A stretch of DNA of 64,000 bases from a bacterium (GCA_030149525.1 JASBRJ010000288.1:1-64000); one strand, 5' to 3'. Positions 1-8,525 are shown, counted from the stretch's first letter. The notes: generated by a model from the letters alone, not told the origin. Numbers and translations are program-made.

Positions 1-884
1 GAAGGGGGCCGATTTTCCGGCTCTTTGCTCATGCACTGAAGGCAAAGTTTGACCAGAGGGTCCGGAATATCGGCTCTGATGGAGAGGGGATCGGGCGGAT
101 GCTCGGCTATGTGCTTGTTGATCAGGGCCATGGAGCCTATCTGGGTCCCCGGTGGCTCGAAGGGTCTCTGTCCGGTGATCATCTCGAACATGAGAGTTCC
201 CAGGGAGTAGATGTCCGTAGCCGGGCTTATGGAATCGGGGTCCATCCACTGCTCCGGGGCTCCGTAGCGAGGTGTTCCCATGGGGCCGTCGGATATGGAA
301 CTGTTTTCGGGGAGCGGCTCTCCAGTCGGATCGAGCATCTCAGCTTCCGACAAAGTCTTCACTAAACCGAAGTCGGTGATACAAACCTGGCCGGACTCCC
401 GCATGAGGAGATTTTCAGGCTTGAGATCTCGATGAACGACCCCTTTAGAGTGGGAGTGGGTGAGCCCCTCGGCAATCTGCAGCAGGGTGAAGATTATGCT
501 CTCCCAGTGACCGGGTCGAAGCACCTGTGACTCAAGCTTGTCTTCCAGGGAGCCTCCCTCGATGAGGTCTAGAAAAAGACCGGGGAGACCTTGGACCGGT
601 CGAACGAACCAGCATCTCACGATATTGGGATGGACCCCCATCCGAATCCAGGTCTCCGCTTCCTTGACCACCCTATCGCGGGCCTCTTTCGTCTCCACGC
701 TGGCCGGGAGAGGCACTTTGAGAGCAAAATCCTGGTTCCACTCAAGGTGTCTGACCTTGAAGACCATCCCCTGCCCTCCCGCCCCCAGCAGATGCTCGAT
801 GATGAATTGGCCATCAATAACATGCCCCGGGGTGAGTCCCAGGGCTTCGGCTTCAGCTTGTTTCTGCTGGGTGCTCGACGACAC
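1..884 (-). CDS. Serine/threonine protein kinase, C-terminus beyond window
   Basis: Eukaryotic-type (Hanks) Ser/Thr kinase that phosphorylates proteins with ATP. Reading from a GTG at 884, the glycine loop GAGGQG is at residues 34-39, the ATP-binding lysine is K56 (in FALKVP), the catalytic loop HRDLKPEN has D153, the metal-binding DFG is D171, and the activation-segment end is GTPRYGAPEQ. All catalytic residues are present, so it should be active. An in-frame TGA lies about 24 nt upstream of the GTG; no ATG sits before the glycine loop, so GTG is the best start. The frame is still open at base 1, so any sensor or membrane segment is outside the window. It follows the cytochrome c lipoprotein gene by 32 nt on the same strand, suggesting one transcript. 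The substrate is unknown. Confidence 0.9.
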   Translation of the reverse strand, partial: MSSSTQQKQAEAEALGLTPGHVIDGQFIIEHLLGAGGQGMVFKVRHLEWNQDFALKVPLPASVETKEARDRVVKEAETWIRMGVHPNIVRCWFVRPVQGLPGLFLDLIEGGSLEDKLESQVLRPGHWESIIFTLLQIAEGLTHSHSKGVVHRDLKPENLLMRESGQVCITDFGLVKTLSEAEMLDPTGEPLPENSSISDGPMGTPRYGAPEQWMDPDSISPATDIYSLGTLMFEMITGQRPFEPPGTQIGSMALINKHIAEHPPDPLSIRADIPDPLVKLCLQCMSKEPENRPP

Positions 885-916
885 AGACCTAGATTGACCG
901 GAGGGACCCTGTCACC

Positions 917-1576
917 CTACCTGAATTCTCTTTTCTGAATCGACTGGATGAAGTTGACGATGTCCCATATCTGCTGCGAGGTATACAGCTCCTTCGAACC
1001 TCCCATTGGGGGGGCGGGGCACCCATAGGCTATAGAACGATAGATCGCCTTGGGTTCGTATCCGTACTTGTACTTGTGGGGCAGGCTGAGATCGGCCATA
1101 TTGTAACGAATCAAAGCCTGATTCGTGCGGACCGGGCTGCCGTCGAGTTTGTGGCAGGCCGAACAGGCCGTCCGGAAGAGTTCTTTCCCCGAGGCAACGT
1201 TGGTTCTAGAAAGAGGCTGAGTGGGAAGATAGCGAACCTCCTCGTAACCTTCCAGCTTCTCAAAATCCTGAAACGTTCGTCGTTCCCGCGAGTGTTTTTT
1301 TCTCCACTCCTGTGGGCTCTCAGCTTCCTGAATCTTCGGACTATCACTTGTGGCCGCCGAACCGTTGGAGGCGCTCTGGATTTGGCTCGAACCGTGCCTG
1401 CTTGACATCGAAGACGACCCTGTTGCGCCCTCCTGAGGAATACTCTTTTCCGTCATCTCAGGCTGGGGAGTGGAAGAAGTCGAGGTCGTTGGTCCTGAGG
1501 GCGCTCGACTTGCTTCACACCCACACAACAGGCTCAAACTCAGACTCAGTAAAATTGTCAATCGCAGATGTCTCAA
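917..1576 (-). CDS. Cytochrome c lipoprotein
   Basis: 219-residue electron-transfer protein. A signal peptide ends in lipobox LLCGC, so the mature protein should start with a lipid-anchored cysteine. A Ser/Thr/Gln-rich linker of roughly 70 residues follows, then a class I cytochrome c domain with haem-binding CSACH (C138, C141, H142) and a probable axial methionine in PAPPMGGSKEL. The C-terminal helix IWDIVNFIQSIQ is typical of the fold. It carries one haem. The long flexible tether suggests that the haem domain reaches away from its membrane. It lies immediately upstream of the kinase gene and is divergent, with a 52-nt gap, from a pilin operon whose last product also binds haem c. No partner oxidase is visible in the window. 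Confidence 0.9.
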   Translation of the reverse strand: MRHLRLTILLSLSLSLLCGCEASRAPSGPTTSTSSTPQPEMTEKSIPQEGATGSSSMSSRHGSSQIQSASNGSAATSDSPKIQEAESPQEWRKKHSRERRTFQDFEKLEGYEEVRYLPTQPLSRTNVASGKELFRTACSACHKLDGSPVRTNQALIRYNMADLSLPHKYKYGYEPKAIYRSIAYGCPAPPMGGSKELYTSQQIWDIVNFIQSIQKREFR

Positions 1577-1628
1577 AGTGATTCGTCCCCGTGCTTAATG
1601 TAGCACTTTCTGTTAACCTATTCCTACA

Positions 1629-2084
1629 GTGTATCGGGTCTTTTCCGGAAAAGATGTGAGGGGTATCGCATTGGCAACTTCGTTGATGCTGGCTCTCCTC
1701 ATCCTGATTTTGGGCTCCACCTTGCTCACCTCAAGCCAGCGAGATCTCTTCTTTCAACGCCAACAACAGGCCAGAGACCAGGCCGACCTTTTGGCTCGCT
1801 CCGGCTTGGAGCACGCTAACTTTCTGGCCTCTCAGGTACCCTCTCAGATCAACTCCACCCTAGCTGAGAACTCACCCCGGGAGTACCAGGTTTCAGGAAC
1901 CACAGAAGTCTTTATTCTGGAGCGTCGTCGTGATGGAGTGACCAGCCGGCAAGCGCTTATCGTGACGGGTCAGGTCCGGCAAACCAACGGGACCGTTTTA
2001 GCCTCGCGAACCTACGTCGTCCCTTTTGGAGTCGATAACATTCTCCAACCTCCGGAACTGGAGACCCTCGTCTATGCGAAATAG
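1629..2084 (+). CDS. PilX-like minor pilin/assembly protein
   Basis: 151-residue protein with one N-terminal membrane helix (GIALATSLMLALLILILGS) preceded by a short basic segment. A helix of the type DQADLLARSGLEHANFLASQ follows; Ala-rich helices of this kind are usual in PilX-type proteins of the type IV pilus machinery. There is no clear prepilin peptidase site with Glu5, which is common in PilX-like members. The GTG at 1629 begins the frame; no ATG is better placed. It opens an operon with two prepilin-like genes, and its last 11 nt overlap the next start, implying translational coupling. The PilX assignment rests on position and topology, not on a diagnostic motif. Confidence 0.65.
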   Translation: MYRVFSGKDVRGIALATSLMLALLILILGSTLLTSSQRDLFFQRQQQARDQADLLARSGLEHANFLASQVPSQINSTLAENSPREYQVSGTTEVFILERRRDGVTSRQALIVTGQVRQTNGTVLASRTYVVPFGVDNILQPPELETLVYAK

Positions 2085-2649
2085 GAAGGGGCTCACCTTG
2101 CTGGAGGTGCTCATCACGGGCACCCTTTTCGGAATCGTCATGACTATGGTCGGGAGAGCCCTGGTCCTTGGTTACCGGGCTCAATCCAATATCTCTCAGA
2201 AGATTCAGGTCCACCGAGAGGCATCGACGGCTTTGGACCAACTTGTGAGGGACGCAGAACTTGCCCGACTTTCCAGCAGAATCTATCTTGTGGTGGCCTC
2301 GTCTCCCCAGACCGTCCCTTCCACGGCGGTGTCCGTGACGGTGGCTAACGAGTTTCGGATCGACCACATGGCGCAGGGCCCCACCATCTACGACGACCCC
2401 GTCCCCATCAGCGTGGGCTATTGGCGGCGAGACAGCGACAAAACCCTTCGGCGCACCCTCTACGACGCGGCCGGTGTCCCTCTTCCCAACACCCCCGCCG
2501 ACGGCAAGATAGTGGGTCGTGATGTTCAGGACTTTCAGGTGAGTCTGGTCCCCGACCCCACCACCGGCCTGGCAACCTTGACCGCCGAGGCGACCGTTTC
2601 AACCCTTGAACGTCCTTTGTCGACTCAAGTCTATCTGGAGATACCGTGA
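2074..2649 (+). CDS. Type IV prepilin-like protein (PilW/GspJ type)
   Basis: 191 residues from the ATG at 2074. The N-terminus MRNRKGLTLLEVLITG is a classic class III leader: a short basic stretch, Gly at the prepilin-peptidase cleavage site, then a hydrophobic helix with Glu at +5. It should be cleaved and N-methylated by PilD and built into a pilus or pseudopilus tip. The soluble part resembles PilW/GspJ minor pilins in length. An earlier in-frame TTG exists, but the leader fits only the 2074 start, which overlaps the preceding gene by 11 nt. The TGATG junction at 2647-2651 couples it to the following pseudopilin-cytochrome gene. Confidence 0.8.
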   Translation: MRNRKGLTLLEVLITGTLFGIVMTMVGRALVLGYRAQSNISQKIQVHREASTALDQLVRDAELARLSSRIYLVVASSPQTVPSTAVSVTVANEFRIDHMAQGPTIYDDPVPISVGYWRRDSDKTLRRTLYDAAGVPLPNTPADGKIVGRDVQDFQVSLVPDPTTGLATLTAEATVSTLERPLSTQVYLEIP

Positions 2650-3386
2650 TGAAACGAACGAGATATCTGGGATTGAGCATGGCCGAAATGATGGTGGCCA
2701 TGGTGATTTTGTTTATGGTGGGCGTGTTTGTCATGGATATGTTCGTGGGAGGGAGCCGGCAACTGGTCAAAGCGACCAAGAATGAGAAGCTCTTCAGCCT
2801 TCTACGAGCCAAGTCGAGTGAATTACGAATGACCGAGTACGCCGACCTGGACAGCCTCACCTTAGGTGGAAATTTTCCCGCCCCGGACGACTCCTATCAG
2901 TATCTGATCAGCTATCAGAACTTCCAGAGTTTTGCCCAGACCGAGGCCAGGATTATCGAAATTACGGTTCGACATCCGAAACTCGGGCAACGGACCTCCC
3001 GCATGGTTCGTTCAGCCGTGCCGGAACTCGACCCGGGCCAACTGGTCTTTGAGAAGTTCGCCTGCGGAACATGTCACGCTCTGCCGGCAGCGGGCTATCC
3101 TGATCCCGGTACCCTCCTGGGACCGAGGCTCGACAATATGAAAGTCACCAACGCCGACCGACCTGCCCGACCCTTTCAAACCGATCCCACTAACGTGTCT
3201 TTCAAAGATTACATTATTGAGTCGGTCTATGACCCCAACGGCTTTGATTCCGATCTGTCCAACACCAATGTTATGTCACCGTCGATCGACATTGAGGGGT
3301 ACGTTTCGCCTTTCGACCCCTCCACCGATATGACGGCTCAGGAAGTGGACGATCTGGCCACCTGGTTGGAGTCTTTTAATCCCTAG
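2649..3386 (+). CDS. Pseudopilin fused to a cytochrome c domain
   Basis: 245 residues. The N-terminus MKRTRYLGLSMAEMMVAMVI is a prepilin leader (Gly at the cleavage site, Glu at +5) followed by a pilin helix and a variable region to about residue 125. The C-terminal third is a single-haem class I cytochrome c: CGTCH with C139, C142 and H143, then GPRLDN, a probable axial Met in NVMSPS, and a terminal helix QEVDDLATWLESF. The layout matches the haem domain often fused to cytochrome oxidase subunit II. Attaching it to a pilin would place haem on a pilus or pseudopilus fibre. The preceding gene's stop overlaps this ATG (TGATG). The stop codon lies inside a CTAG-bounded palindrome. No break in frame separates the two halves, so the fusion is real as sequenced. 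Confidence 0.85.
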   Translation: MKRTRYLGLSMAEMMVAMVILFMVGVFVMDMFVGGSRQLVKATKNEKLFSLLRAKSSELRMTEYADLDSLTLGGNFPAPDDSYQYLISYQNFQSFAQTEARIIEITVRHPKLGQRTSRMVRSAVPELDPGQLVFEKFACGTCHALPAAGYPDPGTLLGPRLDNMKVTNADRPARPFQTDPTNVSFKDYIIESVYDPNGFDSDLSNTNVMSPSIDIEGYVSPFDPSTDMTAQEVDDLATWLESFNP

Positions 3387-3431
3387 TAGGCTGATGCAAA
3401 ACTCGGACCGAGTTCTGCATCAGCCTGCTAG
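3383..3431. repeat. CTAG-bounded palindrome, probable bidirectional terminator
   Basis: A near-perfect inverted repeat: arms 3384-3406 and 3408-3430 match over 23 bp with two mismatches (both allow G-U pairing) and a 1-nt centre. CTAG stands at both ends. The stop codon of the upstream + gene (3384-3386) and that of the convergent PilC gene (3428-3430) both lie within the arms. It can act as a transcription stop for both, but no T-run follows. It resembles the larger CTAG-bounded elements at 39188-39554. Confidence 0.8.
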
Positions 3432-4534
3432 AGGCCGCCGAGTTTGTTCAAGATCCCGTAAATGGGGAGAAACATGCCGATGAAGAGAACCGCCATGGAG
3501 ACTCCCATGAGAACCGTGACGGCAGGTTCCAGGGCGTTGGCCACCCGATCCACCAGAACTTCAATCTCCTGCTCTAAAAGCTTCTGAGACGATTTGAGAA
3601 GCTGGTCCAGGGCGCCGGTTTCTTCACCGATCGCCACCATGGAGTGAAAGAAGGAGGGAAAGTAGTCTACCCCCAGCAGGCTTTCGTGAAGACTGCCTGT
3701 GGAGACGAGAATCTTCTTCGATTCCTTCAATTTCTTGAGGTGCAAGGGAAACGGTCCGTTCTCCGACATCAGAGTGAGAACTCTGTGAAGGGGGACACCG
3801 TCGTTGTGGAGAGTCGCCAAAGTTTCGCAGGTTGTGGCGCAGAGAACCTTGCCCAAAATAGGTCGGGTGGCCGGAAAGTAGAGAAGAAACGCAAATGTGG
3901 CCTGCTGAAGCTGTTTGCGATAGATGATGGAGCCCAGGATTCCCCCCACCACGATCCCCAGGGTGATGGGGTGGTTAAGAAGATTGACGATCAGAAAAAC
4001 GAACCGGGAGATGGCCGGGAATTCGATTCCCATGGACTCGTACATGGCTAGGAATTTTGGAAAGACCAGCTTTACGATGGCGAAAAGGACGAGTCCGCAG
4101 AAGACAGCCGTGATTAGCGGACCGGTGATAGCGGACTTAATCTTCGCCATGAATCCATTGGTACGGCTGATCATTTCTCCGGCGCGCCGGAGTTGACGGT
4201 CCAGGAAGCCGCCGTTTTCCCCGACCTTGATCAGCATGATGACAGTGCTGGGGAAGACTTCAGGATGAAGAGACATGGCCTTGGAAATGGTGTAGCCGGT
4301 GTGAATGTGCCGGCTGAGGTCCTCGATGACAGCTTCCAGCAAAGGAGAGGGAGAGTTGGCTCCCAGGGCTTCCAGAGCATCTCCCGGACGAAGACCGCAC
4401 TGGATCATGAGACCGAATTGATCGAGGAAAACAGCCAAGTCGCGGGGGTCGATTTTTTGCCAAGAGGTTCCGAGCTTTTCCAGCCTGGTGAGAAAAGCTC
4501 GATTTTCGTCCATATCCCCCGTCTTTTTTTTCAT
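3428..4534 (-). CDS. Type IV pilus/type II secretion platform protein PilC/GspF
   Basis: 368-residue inner-membrane platform protein of type IV pilus and type II secretion systems. It recruits the assembly ATPases on the cytoplasmic side. Two T2SSF repeats are visible, each with the pattern of an amphipathic helical bundle followed by a membrane helix. In the first, QFGLMIQCGLRPGDALEAL and LIKVGENGGFLDRQLRRAGE are typical; the second has TLHNDGVPLHRVL and VAIGEETGALDQLL. The membrane helices lie near ITAVFCGLVLFAIVKLVF, FVFLIVNLLNHPITLGIVV and the C-terminal VTVLMGVSMAVLFIGMFLPI. An upstream in-frame start would overlap the preceding gene; the ATG at 4534, behind a GGGGGG tract, avoids that. 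PilB and PilT are not in the window. Confidence 0.9.
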   Translation of the reverse strand: MKKKTGDMDENRAFLTRLEKLGTSWQKIDPRDLAVFLDQFGLMIQCGLRPGDALEALGANSPSPLLEAVIEDLSRHIHTGYTISKAMSLHPEVFPSTVIMLIKVGENGGFLDRQLRRAGEMISRTNGFMAKIKSAITGPLITAVFCGLVLFAIVKLVFPKFLAMYESMGIEFPAISRFVFLIVNLLNHPITLGIVVGGILGSIIYRKQLQQATFAFLLYFPATRPILGKVLCATTCETLATLHNDGVPLHRVLTLMSENGPFPLHLKKLKESKKILVSTGSLHESLLGVDYFPSFFHSMVAIGEETGALDQLLKSSQKLLEQEIEVLVDRVANALEPAVTVLMGVSMAVLFIGMFLPIYGILNKLGGL

Positions 4535-4553
4535 GTCCCCCCTGGGCGAACTG

Positions 4554-4967
4554 TCAGGCTTTCTTGCCGAAGAGCCTGGCGAAGAGTCCGACTTTTTTCT
4601 TCGGTTCATCCGGCATGCAGTCGTTCAACCTGCAGTAGGTCCGGATAGCACTTAACTCACCGTCGTCCAACCACATTCCGTGCTTGGAGCAGGCGTCTAC
4701 TATGATACCGGAATCGACGAGATATGGGAATCGCCGGCACCTTTTTGTGCAGATAGGGCAATGAACCGCGGGGGTGAGATCGATCTCCGGGGAGTCGGGA
4801 CTGAGGGTTGCCTTGAGTCCGGCGCCCACAAGCGAATCTTCACTGGCAAGAACTGCTCGATCGAACTCTTCAAACCGGAGCCAGCAGCCCTCGCAGTTCC
4901 GGCAAATCAGCCCGAGACGGGCCTTCTTCAAAGCGATCTGACAACGGGGACATGAAACGACGGACAT
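4554..4967 (-). CDS. TFIIB-type zinc-ribbon protein
   Basis: 137 residues with two Cys pairs near the start (CPRC, then CRNCEGCWL) and a second module CPICTKRC, later CSKHGMWLDDGEL. The CxxC spacing and the GMWLDDGE ending are the signature of the zf-TFIIB (pfam13453) zinc ribbon found in many bacterial proteins of unknown role. The tail ends in a basic stretch (KKKVGLFARLFGKKA). It precedes pilC on the same strand with a short gap and may be cotranscribed. The same WLDD ribbon recurs twice in the cysteine-rich protein at 57767-59527. No catalytic function can be assigned. Confidence 0.75.
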   Translation of the reverse strand: MSVVSCPRCQIALKKARLGLICRNCEGCWLRFEEFDRAVLASEDSLVGAGLKATLSPDSPEIDLTPAVHCPICTKRCRRFPYLVDSGIIVDACSKHGMWLDDGELSAIRTYCRLNDCMPDEPKKKVGLFARLFGKKA

Positions 4968-5005
4968 CGCCCAGCCATTCCAGTTATCGGTTCAATGACC
5001 TGCGA

Positions 5006-5425
5006 TTACCAGGCGTTTACGGAGCGAGAAATCTCTTCGCCTTGTTGATTGAAAACGTATCCGCCCCGGTTCAGAAAGTCGATCCGGGCGTTTCCGTTCC
5101 CCTCGGTTTTAAAGATTGGCTCCCCGCCCATCAGCCAGGGGTTGCCCTCCTCAATGGTATCGAGAGCCATCTGGAGCGCCTTGTGTTTGAGGGGAAGAAC
5201 TTTGTTGCCGGCGGTAGGTCGAGCGCCGTCGTTAAGAAGTTCTATTTGGCCGTTCCGAGGGTTGACGGCCACCCTGAGGCTTTCCTCAACTCCTTCAGAG
5301 AGGTCTCTCAGTTGGGAGGCAAACTCTGTTCCTATCTGGGGAACAGTGGTACGAGGAGAGGCTCCGGCGACGGCTTGACCGCCGTAGGGCAGGGGACGTG
5401 GGCGTATGAGGCTTATCAAAGACAT
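5006..5425 (-). CDS. Orphan protein with non-Sec leader
   Basis: 139 residues from the ATG at 5425 (MSLISLIRPRPLPYGG). An upstream in-frame ATG at 5479 is possible, but the chosen start gives a leader like those of other orphans here. I recognise no family. The middle region is mixed alpha/beta in character; there is no membrane helix, signal peptide or cysteine pattern. The C-terminal half has short Gly-containing strand-like motifs (FKTEGNGNARIDFLNRGG, YVFNQQGEEI) that would suit a flagellar or pilus-like surface protein, but this is only an impression. It is divergent from the subtilase at 5552. Confidence 0.55.
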   Translation of the reverse strand: MSLISLIRPRPLPYGGQAVAGASPRTTVPQIGTEFASQLRDLSEGVEESLRVAVNPRNGQIELLNDGARPTAGNKVLPLKHKALQMALDTIEEGNPWLMGGEPIFKTEGNGNARIDFLNRGGYVFNQQGEEISRSVNAW

Positions 5426-5551
5426 GCCTAACTTGTAACTGGGAAGCGTTAAAAACGTGTCAAAACCAGATGGCAACATCTCTTAAACATCTTGGAAGGA
5501 AAAAAGACATAGGTTAAGGCTCGAAGTAATTTAAGAGAGAGGCACCTCGCC

Positions 5552-7771
5552 ATGTTGATACGTCCCAACGCTCGACCTAGCTCGCTCACCAATATCTCCA
5601 GACCATCTCAAGCCAAGGAAGCACCTGCCGCCCAGGCCGCAGAAGCTGCTCCCGGAGAAAGCGCTTCCCTAAGCTCTCTCCCTCCCCGCATCGCCAACGT
5701 TGACCCGGCCGCCGTTGCCGCCGTTCAAAAAGATATCGGTCAAGGCGAGTATATCGAAGGGGAAGTGATCGTTAAGCTGAAGCCGACGGAAACCAAACTC
5801 TTCAACGATTTCGCCTCAGAATACGGCGCAAAGGTGATCGAAACATTCGACATCCCGTCCGACATCTATAAGTCTTTCGACGGCGACCTCATTCGTATCA
5901 AACTGCCCGCCGGTATCACCACCGCCGAAGCTATCGCTGCCATGGCAGACGATCAGCGCGTGACCTACGCCGAGAGCAACGACATTCAGCAGTTTTTCGA
6001 CCAAGAAGGCGGTGAGCCCGACGTTCCCAACGATCTTCATGAGAAGCTCTGGGGATTTCAGAACAACGGGCAAACCGGTGGAACCGCCGGTGCCGATGCC
6101 AGCATCGTCGACGCCTGGAAAGTGACCAAGGGCGACAACAGCGCGAACGGTCCACTGATCGCTATCATCGACAGCGGAGCCGATCTGGATCACCCCGACC
6201 TGGTGGGCAACCTGTGGACCAACCCGGGTGAGATCCCCGGAGACGGCATCGACAACGACGGCAACGGCGTTATCGATGATGTTCACGGCTACCACGCCGC
6301 CGACAACCACGGCAGCCCGGACGACCAGGTGGGCCATGGAACTCACGTGGCCGGAACCATCGGCGCCGTGGGCAACAACGGCGAAGGCGTCACCGGTGTT
6401 ATGCAAAAAGCCCGCTTGATGCCGATTCGAATCGACTCCAACGGAAGCATCACCACAGACGGAGTCGTTCGAGCGATGATGTACGCCACCAAGATGGGCG
6501 CCGACATCACCAACAACTCCTGGGGCGGCTCGCGCCTCAACAAGGCCATCGAAGACGCGTTCAAGGCCGCTCCCGCCCTTCACCTGGCTGCTGCGGGTAA
6601 CAACGGTTCCGATGCCGATAAACGCCCCTCCTACCCTATGGCTTTCGATATGCCGAATATGGTGTCTGTAGCCGCAACCGATCACAACGACCGCCGAGCC
6701 GGATTCTCCAATTATGGGGTGGTCAACGTCGACGTGGCCGCGCCTGGTAAGGATATCTGGTCCACTCAGAACGGCGGTGGATATCGTTTGATGAGCGGAA
6801 CCTCTATGGCAACCCCCTTCACTACCGGCGTCGCAGGCCTGATCAAGTCGGCTTATCCTGACGCCACCCCCGAACAGATCAAAGAGCGACTGATGTACGG
6901 CTCGGACTCGGTTGAAGCTTTACAAGGCACAAGCATCAGCAACGGCCGTGTGAACGCTGCCAACTCTCTAGAGCAGGACGACGTGGCGCCTGGGACCCCT
7001 AACGACTTCGGCGCCACCGAGGTCAACTCACGTGGGGCAGCGTTGCGCTGGACCTCCACCGGCGACGACAAGTGGGCCGGCCAATCGGCCGCCACCGATC
7101 TGCGGGTCTCCGACAAGCCGATCACCGCTGAAAACTTCGGCGAGGCCACCCTGGTGCCCACCGGCAAGCCCGGTGAAACCGGCAACTGGGAGAAAGTCCA
7201 GTACGGAGTGGAGCCTTCCAGTGAAGCGCGCACCCTTCATTTCGCTATGAAGGTTGTGGACAACGTAGGTAACCGATCTGGAATGAGCACCGCAGAAGTG
7301 ACTATTCCTGCCGCTCAAGTGGCCTTCGAAGACGGCTTCGACGGTCAGACGTCAGCCTGGACCGCCGACGGCAGTTGGGCACGAACGGAAGTGGAAGGGC
7401 GCGGACAGGTCTGGACCGACAGCCCCGACGGCGACCTCACCCCCGGAGTGCAAAGCGGAATCACTTCGCAAACCATCAGCCTCAAGAACAACTCCAACAG
7501 CCTGCTCAAGTTCGACTCCAAGCACGACCTGAACTGGACAGACAAGGCTTCGGTCAAAGTCTCCACCGACGGCGGCGAAACCTGGAACACCGAAAGCGTC
7601 GTAGGCGGTCGTCAAAACCGCTCGTCCGACTGGGCCGAGCAGACCGTCGACCTGGCTCAATACGACGGACAAGACATCAAGATTCGCTTCGAACTCGAAG
7701 CCGGAACCAGCCGAACCGCCAAAGACGGCTTCTCCGTTGACAACATGCGTATTCTGGGCGATCCCGCTTAA
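5552..7771 (+). CDS. Subtilisin-like serine protease (S8) with C-terminal beta domains
   Basis: 739-residue endopeptidase. The catalytic triad is D207 (IIDSGADLDHPD), H262 (GHGTHVAGT) and S418 (GTSMATP), with the oxyanion Asn in AAAGNNG. Residues about 65-150 look like an inhibitory propeptide of the fervidolysin type (EVIVKLKP, VTYAESN). A Ca-loop-like insert GDGIDNDGNGVIDD follows the Asp. After the catalytic domain come an Ig/FN3-like stretch (about 485-590) and a jelly-roll domain (about 605-739: FEDGFDG, VDNMRILG) like those of secreted proteases. Such enzymes are normally exported, yet the N-terminus (MLIRPNARPSSLTNISRPSQ) is polar with no Sec or Tat signal. The start has a GAGAGGC-type RBS. 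A strong terminator follows at 7793. Confidence 0.93.
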   Translation: MLIRPNARPSSLTNISRPSQAKEAPAAQAAEAAPGESASLSSLPPRIANVDPAAVAAVQKDIGQGEYIEGEVIVKLKPTETKLFNDFASEYGAKVIETFDIPSDIYKSFDGDLIRIKLPAGITTAEAIAAMADDQRVTYAESNDIQQFFDQEGGEPDVPNDLHEKLWGFQNNGQTGGTAGADASIVDAWKVTKGDNSANGPLIAIIDSGADLDHPDLVGNLWTNPGEIPGDGIDNDGNGVIDDVHGYHAADNHGSPDDQVGHGTHVAGTIGAVGNNGEGVTGVMQKARLMPIRIDSNGSITTDGVVRAMMYATKMGADITNNSWGGSRLNKAIEDAFKAAPALHLAAAGNNGSDADKRPSYPMAFDMPNMVSVAATDHNDRRAGFSNYGVVNVDVAAPGKDIWSTQNGGGYRLMSGTSMATPFTTGVAGLIKSAYPDATPEQIKERLMYGSDSVEALQGTSISNGRVNAANSLEQDDVAPGTPNDFGATEVNSRGAALRWTSTGDDKWAGQSAATDLRVSDKPITAENFGEATLVPTGKPGETGNWEKVQYGVEPSSEARTLHFAMKVVDNVGNRSGMSTAEVTIPAAQVAFEDGFDGQTSAWTADGSWARTEVEGRGQVWTDSPDGDLTPGVQSGITSQTISLKNNSNSLLKFDSKHDLNWTDKASVKVSTDGGETWNTESVVGGRQNRSSDWAEQTVDLAQYDGQDIKIRFELEAGTSRTAKDGFSVDNMRILGDPA

Positions 7772-7792
7772 GCGGTTTTCCGGGATTTAGAG

Positions 7793-7823
7793 AGACGGCT
7801 CCGGTTGGGGTCGTCTTTTTTTG
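7793..7823 (+). terminator. Intrinsic terminator of the subtilase gene
   Basis: A 10-bp stem (8 Watson-Crick and 2 G-U pairs; arms 7793-7802 and 7807-7816) with a GGTT loop, followed directly by seven T. It ends the subtilase transcript 22 nt after its stop codon. Confidence 0.85.
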
Positions 7824-7849
7824 TTTGGGGGTTTGGGGTTTGGGACTGG

Positions 7850-8525
7850 GGGCTTGAAACCTCGTAGCGCTTGATGGCTTGCGGGTCACGGTCGAGCAAT
7901 TCGCGGTTGGAGGGTTTTGAAACTTCGTAGCGCCTGACGGCTTGCGTGCCACGGCCGATCAGTTGATCCGGCCACAGTTGATCAATTCGCGGCTGGGCGG
8001 TTTTGAAACTTCGTAGCGCCTGACGGCTTGCGCCCCACGGCCGATCAGTTGATCCGGCCACAGTTGATCAATTCGCTGCTGGGGGTTTTGATCGCCCCAC
8101 GGCAGATCGATTGATCCGCCCACAGTTGATCAATTCGCGGTTGGAGGGTTTTGATCGTGCCACGGTGGACCAATTGATCGGGTCACAGTGGATCAATTCG
8201 CGGTTGGGCGGTTTGATACTTCGTAGCGCCTGACGGCTTGCGTGCCACGGTGGATCAATTGATCCGCCCACAGTTGATCAATTTGCGGCTGGGTGGTTTG
8301 ATCGCCCCACGGTGGATCAATTGATCCGGCCAGAGTGGATCAATTCGCGGCTGGAGGGTTTTGAAACTTCGTAGCGCCTGACGGCTTGCGCCCCACGGCC
8401 GCTCAATTGATCCGGCCACAGTTGATCAATTCGCGGCTGGGCGGTTTTGAAACTTCGTAGCGCCTGACGGCTTGCGCCCCACGGCCGATCAGTTGATCCG
8501 GCCAGAGTGGATCAATTCGCGGCGA
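7850..8525. repeat. Modular tandem repeat array 1
   Basis: Noncoding array of diverged units. The anchor GATCAATTCGCGG (or close) occurs at 7980, 8066, 8128, 8191, 8276, 8338, 8424 and 8510, giving unit lengths of 86, 62, 63, 85, 62, 86 and 86. Long units differ from short ones by a 24-nt module, ACTTCGTAGCGCC followed by TGACGGCTTGCG, present at about 7857 (degenerate), 7922, 8008, 8218, 8366 and 8452. Between these are palindromic GATCAATTGATCC cores. Short open frames across it follow the repeat period and have no start signals. The segment to about 8600 holds one more degraded copy of the module and no gene. Confidence 0.9.

Noticed and set aside
5816-6685. 289-residue antisense frame within the subtilase
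   Set aside because: Low-complexity Val/Gly/Asp composition is the reverse reading of the subtilase coding bias.
7850-8525. CRISPR array
   Set aside because: The units repeat in full and no unique spacers of constant length lie between short repeats. No cas genes are present.
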